Source: Zeus faber (taxonomy: Eukaryota > Chordata > Actinopteri > Zeiformes > Zeidae). Taken from it: a DNA stretch of 64,000 nucleotides. Under the pieces are notes generated by a model. It searched no databases. It was not told the origin of the DNA and was given only the letters and a program-made list of their open reading frames with translations. How positions within the stretch are numbered: the stretch's first letter is position 1; every line of letters starts with the position of its first letter. Both the position numbers and the translations under genes were made by a program. Location: the NCBI GenBank assembly GCA_960531495.1, contig OY482866.1, positions 4,715,418-4,779,417 on the forward strand, read 5' to 3'. Shown in pieces: positions 42,484 to 54,094 of the stretch.

Positions 42484-42555
42484 GAGGCTCGTTGGTCTGC
42501 GCATATGATTCACACGTTGAGGTGGAACAGTCCCAGGTTCAAATCACGGATGAGC
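42484..42555 (+). pseudogene. tRNA-Pro pseudogene
   Basis: GGCTCGTTGGTCTGCGCATA start with a mutated anticodon arm and a T arm GTCCCAGGTTCAAATCACGG. Confidence 0.55.
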
Positions 42556-42574
42556 TTGAAGAGTGAATTTTTAT

Positions 42575-42780
42575 TAATATGCATTACATTAAGCAGACGC
42601 TTTAATCCAAAGCGACCTACAATTGTTCAATCACCGACGGACGCAGCCATCAGGAGCAATTAGGAGTTAAGTGTCTTGCTCAAGGACACTACAGCATGCT
42701 AGCAGGAGGAGCCTGGGATTGAACCAGCAACCTTTAGATCACTAGAGCACCAGCTCTACCGCCTGAGCTACCATCCCCAT
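42575..42780 (-). mobile_element. tRNA-derived SINE
   Basis: On minus it starts with a tRNA-like head (GGTAGCTCAGGCGGTAGAGC A box, GGTTCAATCCC B box). It then carries the common fish SINE body, with TCAAGGACACT on plus and GCATTACATTAAGCAGACGC at the far end. About 200 bp. SINEs are mobilised by LINE enzymes. The family name is not assigned. Confidence 0.75.
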
Positions 42781-42931
42781 CAATGTATTAGTATGACAAA
42801 TATGAAGCTGGTGCTTGCCTTGAATGGTGCTTCTAATAACAGAGGAGACAGACAAGGTGACAGGTCATCATTTGTTACCTGCACTGGCTGGCTTGCTATT
42901 CAGCATTATTAAACTAGGGGTCTAGTGCTTT

Positions 42932-43000
42932 GTTGGGCTAGACATAATATTCTTATTTTGGGTGTAAGAGGGCCTGGTTGAAACCTTGGATAGACCCACA
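42932..43000 (+). pseudogene. tRNA-Pro pseudogene
   Basis: Matches the copy at 41416-41483 (TGTTGGGCTAGACATAATAT, GGCCTGGTTGAAACCTTGG) with further decay. Confidence 0.55.
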
Positions 43001-43251
43001 AGCTTTGAGATCTTTGATCAGAGTTCTTCTTGACAGGTTTTAATGTTTAAAGAAAAACATTCACATTTCTCTTGGGAAATACAAGTATTGCCCAAAACAG
43101 CTCTAATAATTAACACTATTTGGCAGGTCTAGAAATACACAATAAGCGGAGCTTGTTTGGTAGAGCACATTTATGACATCTGAGTTTGAGGGACTGACAT
43201 TCTCTTTTAGGGGAAGCTGCTGTATGTTAACCTGTAAGAGTCAGTCAAGCT

Positions 43252-43333
43252 TGGCAGTGGTGGGATTTGAACCCACGCCCCTGAAGAGACTGGAGCCTTA
43301 ATCCAGCGCCTTAGACCACCGGGCCACACTACC
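43252..43333 (-). tRNA. tRNA-Leu(AAG), structurally conserved
   Basis: 82 nt. Acceptor GGTAGTG pairs with CACTGCC; compared with the usual GGTAGCG/CGCTGCC both partners have changed and pairing is kept. The anticodon arm CTGGA-TTAAGGC-TCCAG gives AAG. T arm GTGGG-TTCAAAT-CCCAC is perfect. The D arm (GGCCCGGTGGTCTAAGG) has unusual bases. Possibly functional. Confidence 0.7.
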
Positions 43334-43479
43334 ACATTCTGCTGTTACTTATCCAAACTGCTAATACCTTCCGACATCTCCTCGTTGCTGGCCCAAGTCC
43401 TACCCACCTTTTGGGTGGCCGGCAAATACGACGTAGGCCTCATAAAAAACTGTACTAGATGTGGCGGGGCCACTTCTTA

Positions 43480-43735
43480 TAGGATACCTCCATCTCTCCA
43501 TCTCCCTGGGGCTAGGGTTAGGCTTATGGTTATGGTTAGTTGGCTAGTTGGCTAGATGCTTGGTGGGTGAGGCTAAGGTTAGTTGGTTTGTGTTTGTTGG
43601 TTAGACTAGGGTTAGTTGGTTAGGCTAATGGTTAGTTGGTGAGTTGCACTAGGCTTAAGTTAGGCTTATGATTAGGTTTAGGCGGTTAGGGGCTCCATCT
43701 CCGCAGGGTTAGGTTAGGGTTGATCAGGGCTGGTG
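43480..43735. repeat. Imperfect minisatellite of GGTTAG(TTG) type
   Basis: Repeated GGTTAGTTGG and GGCTTATGG words with two GGGTTAGG-like pieces. It resembles degenerate telomere-like repeats but lacks runs of TTAGGG. Confidence 0.65.
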
Positions 43736-43779
43736 TTCTCAATGACTTGAGGTTCCTGAACGTGCGTTTAACGCATTGC

Positions 43780-44130
43780 TTGGGCGGGGGTACAGGAACA
43801 TTGAACAGGACATCATGGTGTTTCAGAAACACCTAGGTCCAGGCTCTGGTGGTGTTTGTTACAGAAAGTTCTTTGATCAGGATGTCTACTCGGTGTATAA
43901 CAGCCAGCCCACCACCACGACCAATGGAGCGGGGCTTCTGTATGTACACATATCCGAGGGGGGGTGGCTTGGATGAGTGTAATAAAGTCCTCTTGAACTT
44001 GCCAAGTTTCTGTTATACAGAGAAAGTCAATATTCTGTTCCATGATGATGTCATCATTTTATTGCTGAGAGATCGTGCATTCTGTAGCATACATGTGGCA
44101 GTTTTAACTATGGAAGGCAAGGCAGGCGAG
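43780..44130 (-). pseudogene. LINE endonuclease fragment
   Basis: Minus-strand frames give DFLCITETWQVQEDFITLIQ (the conserved TETW region of APE-type LINE endonuclease) and, after a frameshift, GYVYIQKPRSIGRGGGLAVI. This is the N-terminal end of a CR1/Rex1-like LINE, with nothing further of the element visible. Confidence 0.65.
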
Positions 44131-44139
44131 TTGGGAGGA

Positions 44140-44740
44140 ACGAGCCTATCAACACAGACCATCGGCTGCAGAACAGAGTGCACATGGGATTTGTTATGAT
44201 GATGTAGCCTCCGCAGAGTATTTTAGGAGCACCATCTCAGCAACAGGTAAGCACCATCTCAGCGACAGGTGAGCGCCTAGCACTAGCTAGGAGGGAGGGC
44301 TAGCAGTGAGTTCACAGGGCTGGGAGCTGACAAGATGGCAAGCCGTTGATCTAGTTTCAGCGGAAAAAACAAAAGGAAATAGCCTCAGGTAGTTGCAGCA
44401 GTGGGTCAAAACTGAATTGGCAAACACACAGGTGAGAGGCGGCAACAAAACATGCCAGCGTCCTCTCAATGCAATGCGACCGTAAGTAATCAGACTTTTT
44501 TCACCTTGAAACTTCAAAGCCTTAAAATCGGGGAAAACAAGGTTTCATTTCTAGGCCGCATTTGAAGGAGCCTCCGGAATGGGACAGCACTTCGTCATGC
44601 TGGTGTGACGCATTCGGTCTTAAAATGCAGCCTACAAGGCGGCAGCCCCTGAAATGGGACATAGCTTGTATGTCCCTATCCTCGCTCTTCTTGAAGCCAG
44701 GTGACGGCAGGGTGCAGAGGCCACTAGGCACCCCCATATT
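44140..44740. other. No gene recognised
   Basis: Includes a short tandem repeat (AGCACCATCTCAGC(A/G)ACAGGT, 44228-44271) and GC-richer unique sequence. Nothing coding is supported. Confidence 0.4.
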
Positions 44741-44864
44741 TTGAGAGATCGACATACAGATGGATTGAAGCCACCCCCAGGTGGCCAATTTTGGTTTCAA
44801 AACGGCGAATTTCGCCGACAGGTGACTATTAAGTCCTTGGCACCAATCCATCCTGCCTTTACAG

Positions 44865-45520
44865 AGTACAAAACTCTTTTGGCCAAAGCCATAGAAGAAG
44901 AGAGGACATCTGCATCAGCTAATATCTCTGCAAGATACCCTGAGAAAGGACGTTAGTGAAATGTTGCGCCAGCATGGACTTATGGACATGATCCACAGGA
45001 GTGCTACAGAACAAGTGGCCTACCTTCTTGGAGAGAGGACTTCCCTGCTGGAGAAGACAGATGGCTCTGAAGGATCTAGAGGACATAGAATCTCTGCACA
45101 AGCCCACCAACTGGAGGTCGAAGCCCAGGGATGGAAAGAGAATACAGATGGAACAGAGGTCAGGCTGCTGAATGGCCAGGCAGTCGGTATTGAGGGTGCC
45201 TGTCTGCAACCGGAAAAGGGTTTGTGCTGACTAGCCAAGGCCCACATTGAAATCCGGCGCTGATGGATGAGATGGAGTCTGCTAACCTGAGGCAGAGAGC
45301 TCATGAGTGTAAAATGCAGGAAACTCAACTAGAGGTTGAACATCTCAGACAGGAAGTAGATCAGCTGAAGAATTGTGAAATTGTTGAGCTGTGCAAGGTG
45401 CTCAATAATCGCCTAGACCAGGAGATGAGAGCCCTTAGAGCGAAGCAACAGGATGGGGAAACTATTTCTTGGCAATTTAAACAGAATGGAAAACTGATCA
45501 CAATGGAAACACCATTGTGA
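44865..45520 (+). pseudogene. Coiled-coil protein pseudogene (unnamed)
   Basis: Three consecutive frames carry host-like helical sequence. 44872-44930 has LLAKAIEEERTSASANISA. 44940-45065 has DTLRKDVSEMLRQHGLMDMI and TEQVAYLLGERTSLLEKT. 45250-45400 has LMDEMESANLRQRAHECKMQ and QLEVEHLRQEVDQLK. All are rich in Glu, Leu and Gln with heptad-like spacing. A pyrimidine tract ending TTTACAG lies just before the first piece (44856-44870) and would suit a splice acceptor, so it may be a broken exon. Frameshifts separate the pieces and no start is evident. I do not recognise the parent gene. Confidence 0.5.
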
Positions 45521-46730
45521 TCAGTTTCATCAGCAAGCAAATACTTTTTTGTAGGTTACAAGAAGTATACACTTCTTGTTAATAAGCATCATGTAATATC
45601 CCAAAGAATGCATTTCTGAGGGAAAATTGTCACCAATGGTTATAAATGGTCATGAGTTGTCAAAAGTTTTAAATAATTTAAATAATGTTTTGCCATCACC
45701 CAGTAAACAGACGATTTCTAGGGAAGAAGCAGTGTCCTCCTCAACATATAGTCAGCTAGAGATCAGGTCCAAATGCATTTGGTCTGATTTAAAGGTCTTA
45801 ACAGAGGATGGTTTTGATCAATCAATCTCTGGATTATGGGTGCAGCAAACCTCCGCAGTTAGCTCTGCTCATAAGCACATCAGGTGGGACTCGGACCCAT
45901 AATCCCTGGTTTAGGAGGGGGAGATTGTCATGACTGGTTGTAAAAAGTTCATCAAGTTTCAAAAGTTGACATGAATGATCTGTAATTGTTTATTGAACAG
46001 CATGACCACCTGTTAAATACACATTGTGTTGGTAAGAAGCTGTTTTGTTTTCAACATGAAATTAGTGCGAGTTCACATCTTGAATCACATGCTGTGGGGG
46101 TGAATGGGAGATTTTAGTAGAGGGTGTTTCGGATCAATTGACCTCTGGATTACGGGCCCAACATGCTTCCACTGCGCCACCCTGCTTTTGACGGCCCCAT
46201 ATAGGACATTAGCCCACAGTGCCTTGTTTAAATTGACAAGAGTGAAGGGAAATTGACATGAATGGTAGAAAAATGTTTTGCAATCAGCATCAACACCTGG
46301 TAAACAGATTATTTATAGGTAAGAAATAGTGTCCTCCTCAACATATAGTTAGCTAGAGGTCCTAGGTCAAAATGCATTTGGTCTGATCGTAAAGGTAAGG
46401 CCTTAACAGAGGATGCTTTTGATCAATCAATCTCTGGATTATGGGGGCAGCAAACCTCAGCGGTTAGCTCTGCTCATAAGCACATCAGGTAGGACTTGGA
46501 CCCACAATCCCTGGTTAAGGAGGGGAAAATTGTCATGACTGGTTTTAAAGTATTGGTGAGTTTTCATGAACAGCATGACCACTCGTTTGATTCTGGTTGT
46601 ATAGGGAAGCTGTTTTTTTTTTTACAACAAATAGCATGAGTTGACGTCATGTGTGAGCAAAGCAGAGGCCTAAGCAGAAGCAGGCTTTGACCCATTGAAC
46701 TATGGGTCATTGGTGCTGCATCATTCTGCT

Positions 46731-46803
46731 TCCAAGATGGGACTTGAACCAACAATCCCTTGGTTAGGAGGCCAGTTCCTTATCCATTAGATAACACCAA
46801 TTG
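46731..46803 (-). pseudogene. tRNA-Arg(CCT) pseudogene
   Basis: On minus: CTAATGGATAAGGAACTGGC, anticodon loop with CCT (CTCCTAA), then GGTTCAAGTCCCATCTTGG. The acceptor and D-arm 5' part are mutated. Confidence 0.7.
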
Positions 46804-47614
46804 TGATCAGTTTCAACAGAAAGCAAATACTTTTTTCTAGTTTACATAGTTTATACTTCTTGTTAATAAGCATGATGTTACATCCAAAAGAATCCATTTC
46901 TGAGGGAAAATGTCATGACCCGTTGTAAATTGAGTGGTCAAAAGTTCTCATGCCTGGTCTGAAATTGTTTTGCGATCACCATAAACAACTGTTAAATACA
47001 CGATGTATAGGTGGGAAGCTTTTTCGTGTCAACATATATTAGCATGGGTTGAGCAAAAGGACGGTTGTGATCCATTGACCTCTGGATTATGGGCCCAGCC
47101 TGCTTCCGCTGGGAACTCTGCTCACAAGCACCTTACATGGGACTTGAATTCACAATACCTGGTTTAGAAGGGGAGACTTGTCATGACTGGTCTGAAATTG
47201 TTTTGTGAACAGCATGACCACCTGTTCATTAAATGTTGTGGAGATAAGAAGCTGATTCCTTTTCAACATATAGTTGGCATGAGTTCACATCCTGAATCAT
47301 ATGTTGTGGTAGCAAAGGGGAGGCCTTTGTGGAGGATGGTGTTGATCCATCAACATCAGGGTTACTCTGCTTTTATTAACCCCAGATACGACTTTAGCCT
47401 ACAATGTTTCGTTTAGGAGGTGAAATTGTCAAGAATGGTTGTGTGATCAGCATCAACACCTGTTCAGTACTTGTCAGAAGCTTGTTTTTTCAAATTGTAT
47501 TCAGCATTAGTTTAGTCAACACCTGATAGGAGCGTACTATGTTGGTAAGAAGCTGCTTTGTTCTCAACATGAAATAAATACAATTCACACCTTGAGGTAC
47601 CAAATGCGAAGCCT

Positions 47615-47686
47615 TAGCAGAGGATGGTTTCGATCCATCGACATCTGGGTTATGGGCCCAGCACGCTTCCGCTGCGCCACTCTGCT
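47615..47686 (-). tRNA. Initiator tRNA-Met(CAT), near-perfect copy
   Basis: 72 nt beginning AGCAGAGTGGCGCAGCGGAA and containing GTGCTGGGCCCATAACCCAG with anticodon CAT. GATCGAAACC (the initiator T loop, AUCG) is kept, and the end is CTCTGCTA. It differs from the vertebrate initiator consensus at one position in the variable loop (ATGTCG for AGGTCG). The A1-U72 pair and three G-C pairs in the anticodon stem, both initiator hallmarks, are present. It is by far the best copy in the array. Confidence 0.85.
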
Positions 47687-48541
47687 TTTGAGAGCCTTCT
47701 GTGGTACTTGAGCACACAATGCCTTGTTTAGGAGGTGAAATTTCCGAGGGAAATTTTCATGAATGGTTGGAAGATGTTTTGCAATCAGCATCAACACCTG
47801 GTAAATATATGATTTATAGGTAATAAGCAGTGTTCTCCTCAACATATTGTTAGCTAGAGTTCGGGTCCAAATGCATTTTGTCTGATGGTAAAGGTATGGC
47901 CTTAACAGAGGATGGTTTTGATCAATCAAACTCTGGATCATGGGGGCAGCAGGCCTCAGCTGTTTTGATGACAACAATTAGCATGAGTTCACATCCCAAA
48001 GAATGCATTTGTGAGGGAAAATTGTCATGACCGGTTGTAAATTGTGATGAGTGGTCAAAAGTTCTCATGCCTGGTCTGAATTTTTTTTGCGATCAGCATC
48101 AACAACTGTTAAATAGACGTTGTATAGGTAGGAAGCTTTTTCCGTGTCAACACATATTAGCATGAGTTCACATGCAAATTAAAGGCCTTAGCAGAGGAAG
48201 ATTTTGATCCATTGACCTCTGGATTATGGGCCCAGCACACTTCCCCTGATAATTCACAATCCTTGGTTTAGGAGGGGAGAATTGTCATGACTGGTCAGAA
48301 GATGTTCCTGAGTTGTCATGACTGGTCTGAAATTGTTTTGTGAACAGCATGACCATCTGTACTTAAAACGTTGTGTAAGTAAGAAGCTGTTTCCTTTTCA
48401 ACATATAGTGGGCATGTTATGGTAGCAAAGGGGAAGGATTAGCAGAGGATGGTGTTGATCAATCAACATCAGGGTTACTCTGCTTTCAAGAACCCCAGAT
48501 AAGCCTTGAGCCCAAATGCTCTTGTTTGGAAGGTGAAATTG

Positions 48542-48611
48542 TCAGAGGATGGCTTGATCCATCGACATTTGGTTTCTGGGCATAGCATGCTCCCGCTGCG
48601 CCACTCTGCTT
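48542..48611 (-). pseudogene. Initiator tRNA-Met pseudogene
   Basis: 5' half AGCAGAGTGGCGCAGCGGGA intact, anticodon region mutated (GCCCAGAAACC) and T arm shortened. Confidence 0.65.
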
Positions 48612-49413
48612 TTGAAAGGCCCCAGGTAGGACTTGAGCCTGCAATCCCTTGTTTCGGAGGTGAAATCGTCAAGAGTGGAGGGAAATTTTCATGAATGGTT
48701 GGAAGATGTTTTGTGATCAGACCTGGTAAATAGATGATTTATAGGTAAGAAGCAGTTTTCTCCTCAACATATAGTTAGATAGGTCAGGTCCAAATGTAGT
48801 TTGTCTGATAGTAAAGGTAAGACCTTTACAGATTGGTTTTGATCAATCAAGCTCTGGGTTATGGGCCCAGCACGCTTCCGCTGCACCACTCTGCTTTTGA
48901 AAAGGTGATGTAGTACTTGAGCTCACAATCCCTTGTTTAGGAGGTGAAATTTTCAAGAGTGGAGGGAAATTGTAATGAATGGTTGGAAAATGTTGTGCGA
49001 TCAACATAAACACCTTGTGAATTGATAGGTAAGAAGCAGTTTCCTCCTCAACATATAGTTAGCTAGAGGTTAGGTCCAAATGCATTTTGTCTGATAGTAA
49101 AGGTAAGGCCTTAACAGAGGATGATTTTTATCAATCAATCTCTGGGTTATGGGACCAGCATGCCTCAGCTGGCAAATCTACTTAGAAGCCTATCAGGTGG
49201 GACTTGTACCCACAATTCCTGGTTTCTGAGGGGAAGATTGTCATGACTGGTCGTAAAATGTTTGAGTGTTCAAAAGCTGTCATGATTGGTCTTCAATTGT
49301 TTAGTGAACAGCATGGCCACCTGTTAAGTACATGTTGTGTTGGTAAGAAGCTGTTTGGTTTTCAACATGAAATTAGCATGCGTTCACATCCTGTGGTAGC
49401 AAATGCGAGGCCT

Positions 49414-49485
49414 TAGCAGAGGATGGTTACAATCCATTGACCTCTGTGTTATGGGCCCAGCACGCTTCCGCTGCACCTCTCTGCT
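49414..49485 (-). pseudogene. Initiator tRNA-Met copy with six substitutions
   Basis: 72 nt, same frame as 47615-47686. The anticodon CAT is kept, but changes occur in the acceptor stem (AGCAGAGAGG), anticodon stem and T loop. Confidence 0.7.
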
Positions 49486-50561
49486 TTCGAGAACCTCATG
49501 TAGGAGTTGAGCCCACAATCCTTTGTTTTGGAGTGTCTTGAGTGGAGGAAAATTGTCATGAATGGTTGAAAAATGTTTTGCGATCAGCATCAACACCTGG
49601 TAAATCGATGTTTTATATGTAAAAGCAGTTTCCTCCTCAACTTATAGTTAGCAAGAGTTCAGGTCCTAACTCATTGGGTCTGATAGTAAAGGGGAGGCCT
49701 GAACAGAGGATGTTTTTTTATCAACCAATCTCTGGATTATCGGGCCAGCATGCCTCAGCTGGCAACTCTGCTCATAAGCACATCAGGTGGGACTCAGACC
49801 CACAATCCCTGGTTTCTGAGGAGAAAATTGTCATGACTGGTTGTAAAATGTTCCAGAGTGTTCAAAAGTTGTCATGATTGGTCTGTAATTGTTTTGTGAA
49901 CAGCATGACCACCTGTTCATTAAATGTTGTGTAGATAAGAAGCTGTTTCCTTTTCAACATATACTGTCATTGGTATGAGTTCAGATCCTGAATCATATGT
50001 TGTGGCCTTAGCAGAGGTTGGTGTTGATCCATCAACATTGGGGTTATGGTTACTTTGCTTTCAAGAACCCCAGATAGGACTTGAGCCCAAAATCTCTTGT
50101 TTAGAAGGTGAAATTGTCAAAAATGGTTGGTTGATCAGCATCAATACCTGTTATTCACATGTAAGTCGCTCTTTTTTTTTCCAACATATAGCTGGCATGA
50201 ATTGACATCCTCAAACATGTTGTGGTTGCAAACTGGGGGCCAGCCTGCCTCAGCTGGCAACTAAGCTTATAAGCACATCAGTTGGGACTGGGACCCACAA
50301 TCTCTGGTTTCTGAGGGGAAAATTGTCATGACTGGTTTTACAATGTTTGTGAGTGATCATGGCTGGTCTGAAATTGTTTTGGTAACAGAATGACCACTTG
50401 CTCAACACAGGTTGTGGAGGGAAGAAGCTCCTTCATTCACAACAATTAGCGTGAGTTCACACCTTGTGGTAGCAAGGGAGAGGCCTTAACAGTGGATGGT
50501 TACAATCCATTGAACTCCGGGCCCTGCAAGCTTTTGCTTCACACTCTGCTTCGAAGCACCC

Positions 50562-50632
50562 CAGATGAGACTTCAATCCACAATCCCTGGTTTAGGAGGC
50601 CACTGCCTTATCCATCAGGCTCTGCCTGATAA
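50562..50632 (-). pseudogene. tRNA-Arg(CCT) pseudogene
   Basis: GATGGATAAGGCAGTGGCCT, CCTAAACCAGGGATTGTGG and GATTGAAGTCTCATCTGGGG cover the full tRNA with mutated acceptor and D arm. Confidence 0.65.
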
Positions 50633-50640
50633 ACATGTCA

Positions 50641-52260
50641 ATGAAACAAGTGAGATAAGAGTGGTATGTGTGCTGTACATAATACGTAATGCATAATGTC
50701 AAACTAGTTTGACACATAAGTCCTTGGTGGAAAAATATAGCATTATAATCTAAAATATCTGGTAGGATTGCTAGAAAAGATACTGTCAGGTCTTCAATTA
50801 ATTTGATTTTTTTTGTATGTATAACAAGGCGAGAGAGCTGTAAAGTTAATGATAGACAGAAAGGATTCGGGAAGTTGATGTGAAAGACAATGACAGTGGG
50901 AAAGTTTGCCCATGATGCATTTGGTATTCCTTGTTTAGGATGGAACTTGGAGCAAAGTGAGTCTAAAAGTCATTTTTGTCTGGCAGAGGAAGCTGCAGAA
51001 CTCAATGAATTAACTAATAGTCAAATGGTGTACAACGGTGGTCTATGCTGCGGTAGTATGAATAGATATTGAACGACTTGAACTGTTGGATTGTGTTTAG
51101 AGGGATGATTGTGATGTTGATCATAGTGGTGTGGTGAATTGTAGCAAGTTTTAAGTTGCTGGAAAGTGTTTTTGCTTCATTAACTGCGACTTTGGTGAGG
51201 TTAGGAGTATGGTGAGTTTTTGTTTTAGAACTATAGTTTGTGCTTTGTTAATTGATTTTATCACAAAGCATTCCAAATTGATAAAACTAAATTGATCAAA
51301 ATAAAAAAATAATAACTACTTCTAAAATATGTTTTAAGACATTACGGAGGGCAGAAATGATGCATAGTTGCAGCAGAAATGAATTAGTTTTTGGTTTATA
51401 TAGAGTTATTCTTTTTAGATTTACTTTATTTTTCCCTTTTGTGTTCTTGTGTCAGTGATCTGCTGGTTGAGATAAGATAATCCTTTATCTATCCCACAGT
51501 GGGGTTGTCTGCAGTGTTACAACAAATTGACACAATGGCACAAAGCATTAGTAAATTGGTATTTCTAAATCAAAGGATATGATAAATAACTAAATAGTAT
51601 AGATTAAACACTATACATGAAATAATGATATTGCATGAGTGAATTGTTAGTTTTGGTGTGATTTACAACTGTGTTTGTATGTTTCATATCCTTACTGGTT
51701 ATTTTGTTTTTCTCAGTAAGGCTGGTGATTGTTGAAGTATAATCAAACAACATTATTATTTTTTTATATTTGTCTTACTCTAGAAGTAATCGCAATTTGA
51801 CATTGAACAAGATAGATGTTCATATACAGTATAAAACTTAACAAGTAGTTTAACAAAGGGGAATAATTGTTTTGTTTTGTACACAAGAGAGGCAATGGAT
51901 TGTGTACGTTCACTTTCTAAAAATTAAAACACTTAAATAAATGTGAAATACGTTGACCGTTTCAATGTTTTTTAATTTGCACATTCAAAAATTTTAAGTT
52001 TAAACTTGCAAATATCTTGTGATTCGATTAATGTTGTAATTATGTACTGAGGAATTAACCAACCCGTCAATTTAGTTTTTATTTCCGTAGTTTTAAGCTG
52101 AGAATCCACTCACTGCAGTCTTGAATTTTGTCCAGTGTAGATGTGACTGCGTCTGATTGGGAAGACCTGGAGGACTGACAAAGAGATCAGATCAAAGAGA
52201 ATTGCTCTATAATTGAGTAAAGCTATAACATGCCCAGCATTCAAAGGTCCTTGTGAATCA
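50641..52260. other. No gene recognised
   Basis: AT-rich. Near 51472-51525, GATAAGATAATCCTTTATCT with TATCCCACAGTGGGG and GCAGTGTTACAAC resembles the end of a common fish retroelement. The family is uncertain. Confidence 0.4.
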
Positions 52261-52264
52261 TTGA

Positions 52265-52615
52265 TATGATTGCTATTTGTATTTAACTGATTTGCAAATT
52301 TGATTATTTAATAGGCCCAATTGGAATTATTTTTAGATGATATGCATGCAAGTATATAAATGGAGAGACCTTGATTGAATTTAGCTCTATATCCCAGATT
52401 GAGCTCCATCGTTAAAATGTATTAAAGCATCAGATATTATAGAGTGCCTTATAGAACCAGAATATTTCTTGATTAGTTCTTATTTTGATATGATATTTTG
52501 GTTGTCTCTTCTAGCTGTTGAAGCAATGTTCAGAAGCTGAGTTAAGGATTACGGTGTTAATACTCACGGACACTGTTGTCAGAGCACCCTGGAGTGGTTA
52601 TCTCTATAACTATGC
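52265..52615 (+). repeat. Dispersed repeat, copy 2 (copy 1 at 29045-29390)
   Basis: Aligns with copy 1 as described there. Beyond 52620 the two sequences diverge. Confidence 0.75.
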
Positions 52616-52619
52616 TTGT

Positions 52620-53860
52620 TACAGTGGTAGACCTCTCCTTTCATCCTATGATATTGTATGAGAACAATATATTAAGCACCGCATGGCATTCCACACAGGC
52701 CCAAGGAACATTCCTATTTTACTCCAACTAAGAGCTGTGGAATGACTGACCACCTGAAGTCCTGCTGGAAATGATATATGTGTGATTACCATGGGGGCTG
52801 CTTCTGTGTTTTCTCAGCCATTGTTTCATCAATCTGTCTATCCTGATGGGACACAGATTATAGACGAAAGTGATTGCTTCATTGATTTGCAGATAATATG
52901 ATAATAGCCCTTCTAGGTTTTAGATGGTCTCAATTTGAATGCTAGCGATGTCATTGCCATTATACATATTTGTTTTAAAAAGGTTTTAACTTGATTAGAA
53001 ATGCCAAATAACCTCTCAATTTTTTCTCTAATCAGACTGCAGTATTATTAGATGACTTATGGTTGAATAATCCCTGTCAAAAGGTAAGACTAGCAGTTCA
53101 AAGCTTAGCACATAATATATGTAATTTTTAGGAGTTGAGTCATGTAAATTGACCGTGAGATAATAGATAGTTGATCAAATGTTATTTTTCAACACCAGTT
53201 AGGTTCTATTAGTTTGACGATGTTAGGCTTCTCTTAGATTGATGACTGCTGACATCTCAGGCTTGTTGTTTGCAGTTATTAATTGTACCTTTAAGGGTAT
53301 GAGTAGGAATTATACAAATAAATCAATTAAAATAGGAATATAGTAATGAAGGCTAAATATTAAAATGTTTTAGTATGTGAATCACATTTTTCTTACCCTT
53401 GAGATATGTGGAGCCTCCGGTAATGTTTTTGTCCTGCCACATTACGGAAATGTATTTTGACTGATTTTGAATTTATCAATGGCAGCACACTTTACAATAT
53501 TGATGGTTCTACTGATCTGCTTGTGTTGTGGATACACAGGACTTCCTAAAATACTTAGTCTGATGTTTTTTCTTTTCTTCTCCCTTATAACTCCAGCCGG
53601 CACTAAATAACAGTCATTATTTGAGTCATGACATTTATATTTTAATTTTGTCTCCTCAGGGTCACACCCTGGCATGGCCTTTCTTGGCTGTTGTGGTTAA
53701 TGTTGTTTTTGGATCGGGGAACGAGGCGATGCTTGCCCAGCCATTGGGGGGGAGAACGTTTTGTTGCTCTTCAAATAAATCTTTATACACCTGCTCCATG
53801 TTGGGTTTGCTGGATCACTTTAACTGTGGATGAGGGAGATGGTTTTATGTTAGCTGTGTT
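52620..53860. other. No gene recognised
   Basis: AT-rich unique-looking sequence. Short reading frames at 53442-53833 show no recognisable motif. Confidence 0.4.
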
Positions 53861-54094
53861 GTTGTAATCTTATGGAGATGAATTGCATCTTGTTGCATAC
53901 TATGCTTGGAAACTTGGTGCCAGGGTTATTGGGTTGATTACATGCTGTAGCCTTTATCTTGCTACGAAGCAAACCAGCTCATTTCTCTCAGGCAACACCT
54001 CTCCATCATCAACATGTGCAACACTCACTTTGCTTACTCCAACTTCTCTTCTTCCCTCTTTTGGTGATTCACATGATTACGTGACGGTGTTGCA

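Larger units (their letters stand above)
41290..43333. repeat. Duplicated tRNA-Pro / tRNA-Leu unit
   Basis: Two units of about 1.45-1.5 kb. Each starts with TGGTGCTTCTAATAACAGAG (41310 and 42819), then has a decayed tRNA-Pro on plus and a tRNA-Leu(AAG) on minus. Extra decayed tRNA-Pro copies lie between them (42070-42133, 42484-42555). Confidence 0.8.
45780..50640 (-). repeat. Tandem array of initiator tRNA-Met and tRNA-Arg(CCT) copies
   Basis: About sixteen initiator tRNA-Met-like and about ten tRNA-Arg(CCT)-like segments, all on minus, are spread at roughly 200-350 base intervals. Spacers share phrases such as GTCATGACTGGT and TTTTCAACATATAG. In many units the tRNA-Met and the 3' half of tRNA-Arg are fused head to tail. 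Most copies are decayed. Met-like copies start near 45799, 46116, 46404, 46671, 47056, 47318, 47615, 47902, 48186, 48438, 48542, 48828, 49111, 49414, 49700, 50008 and 50484. Confidence 0.85.
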
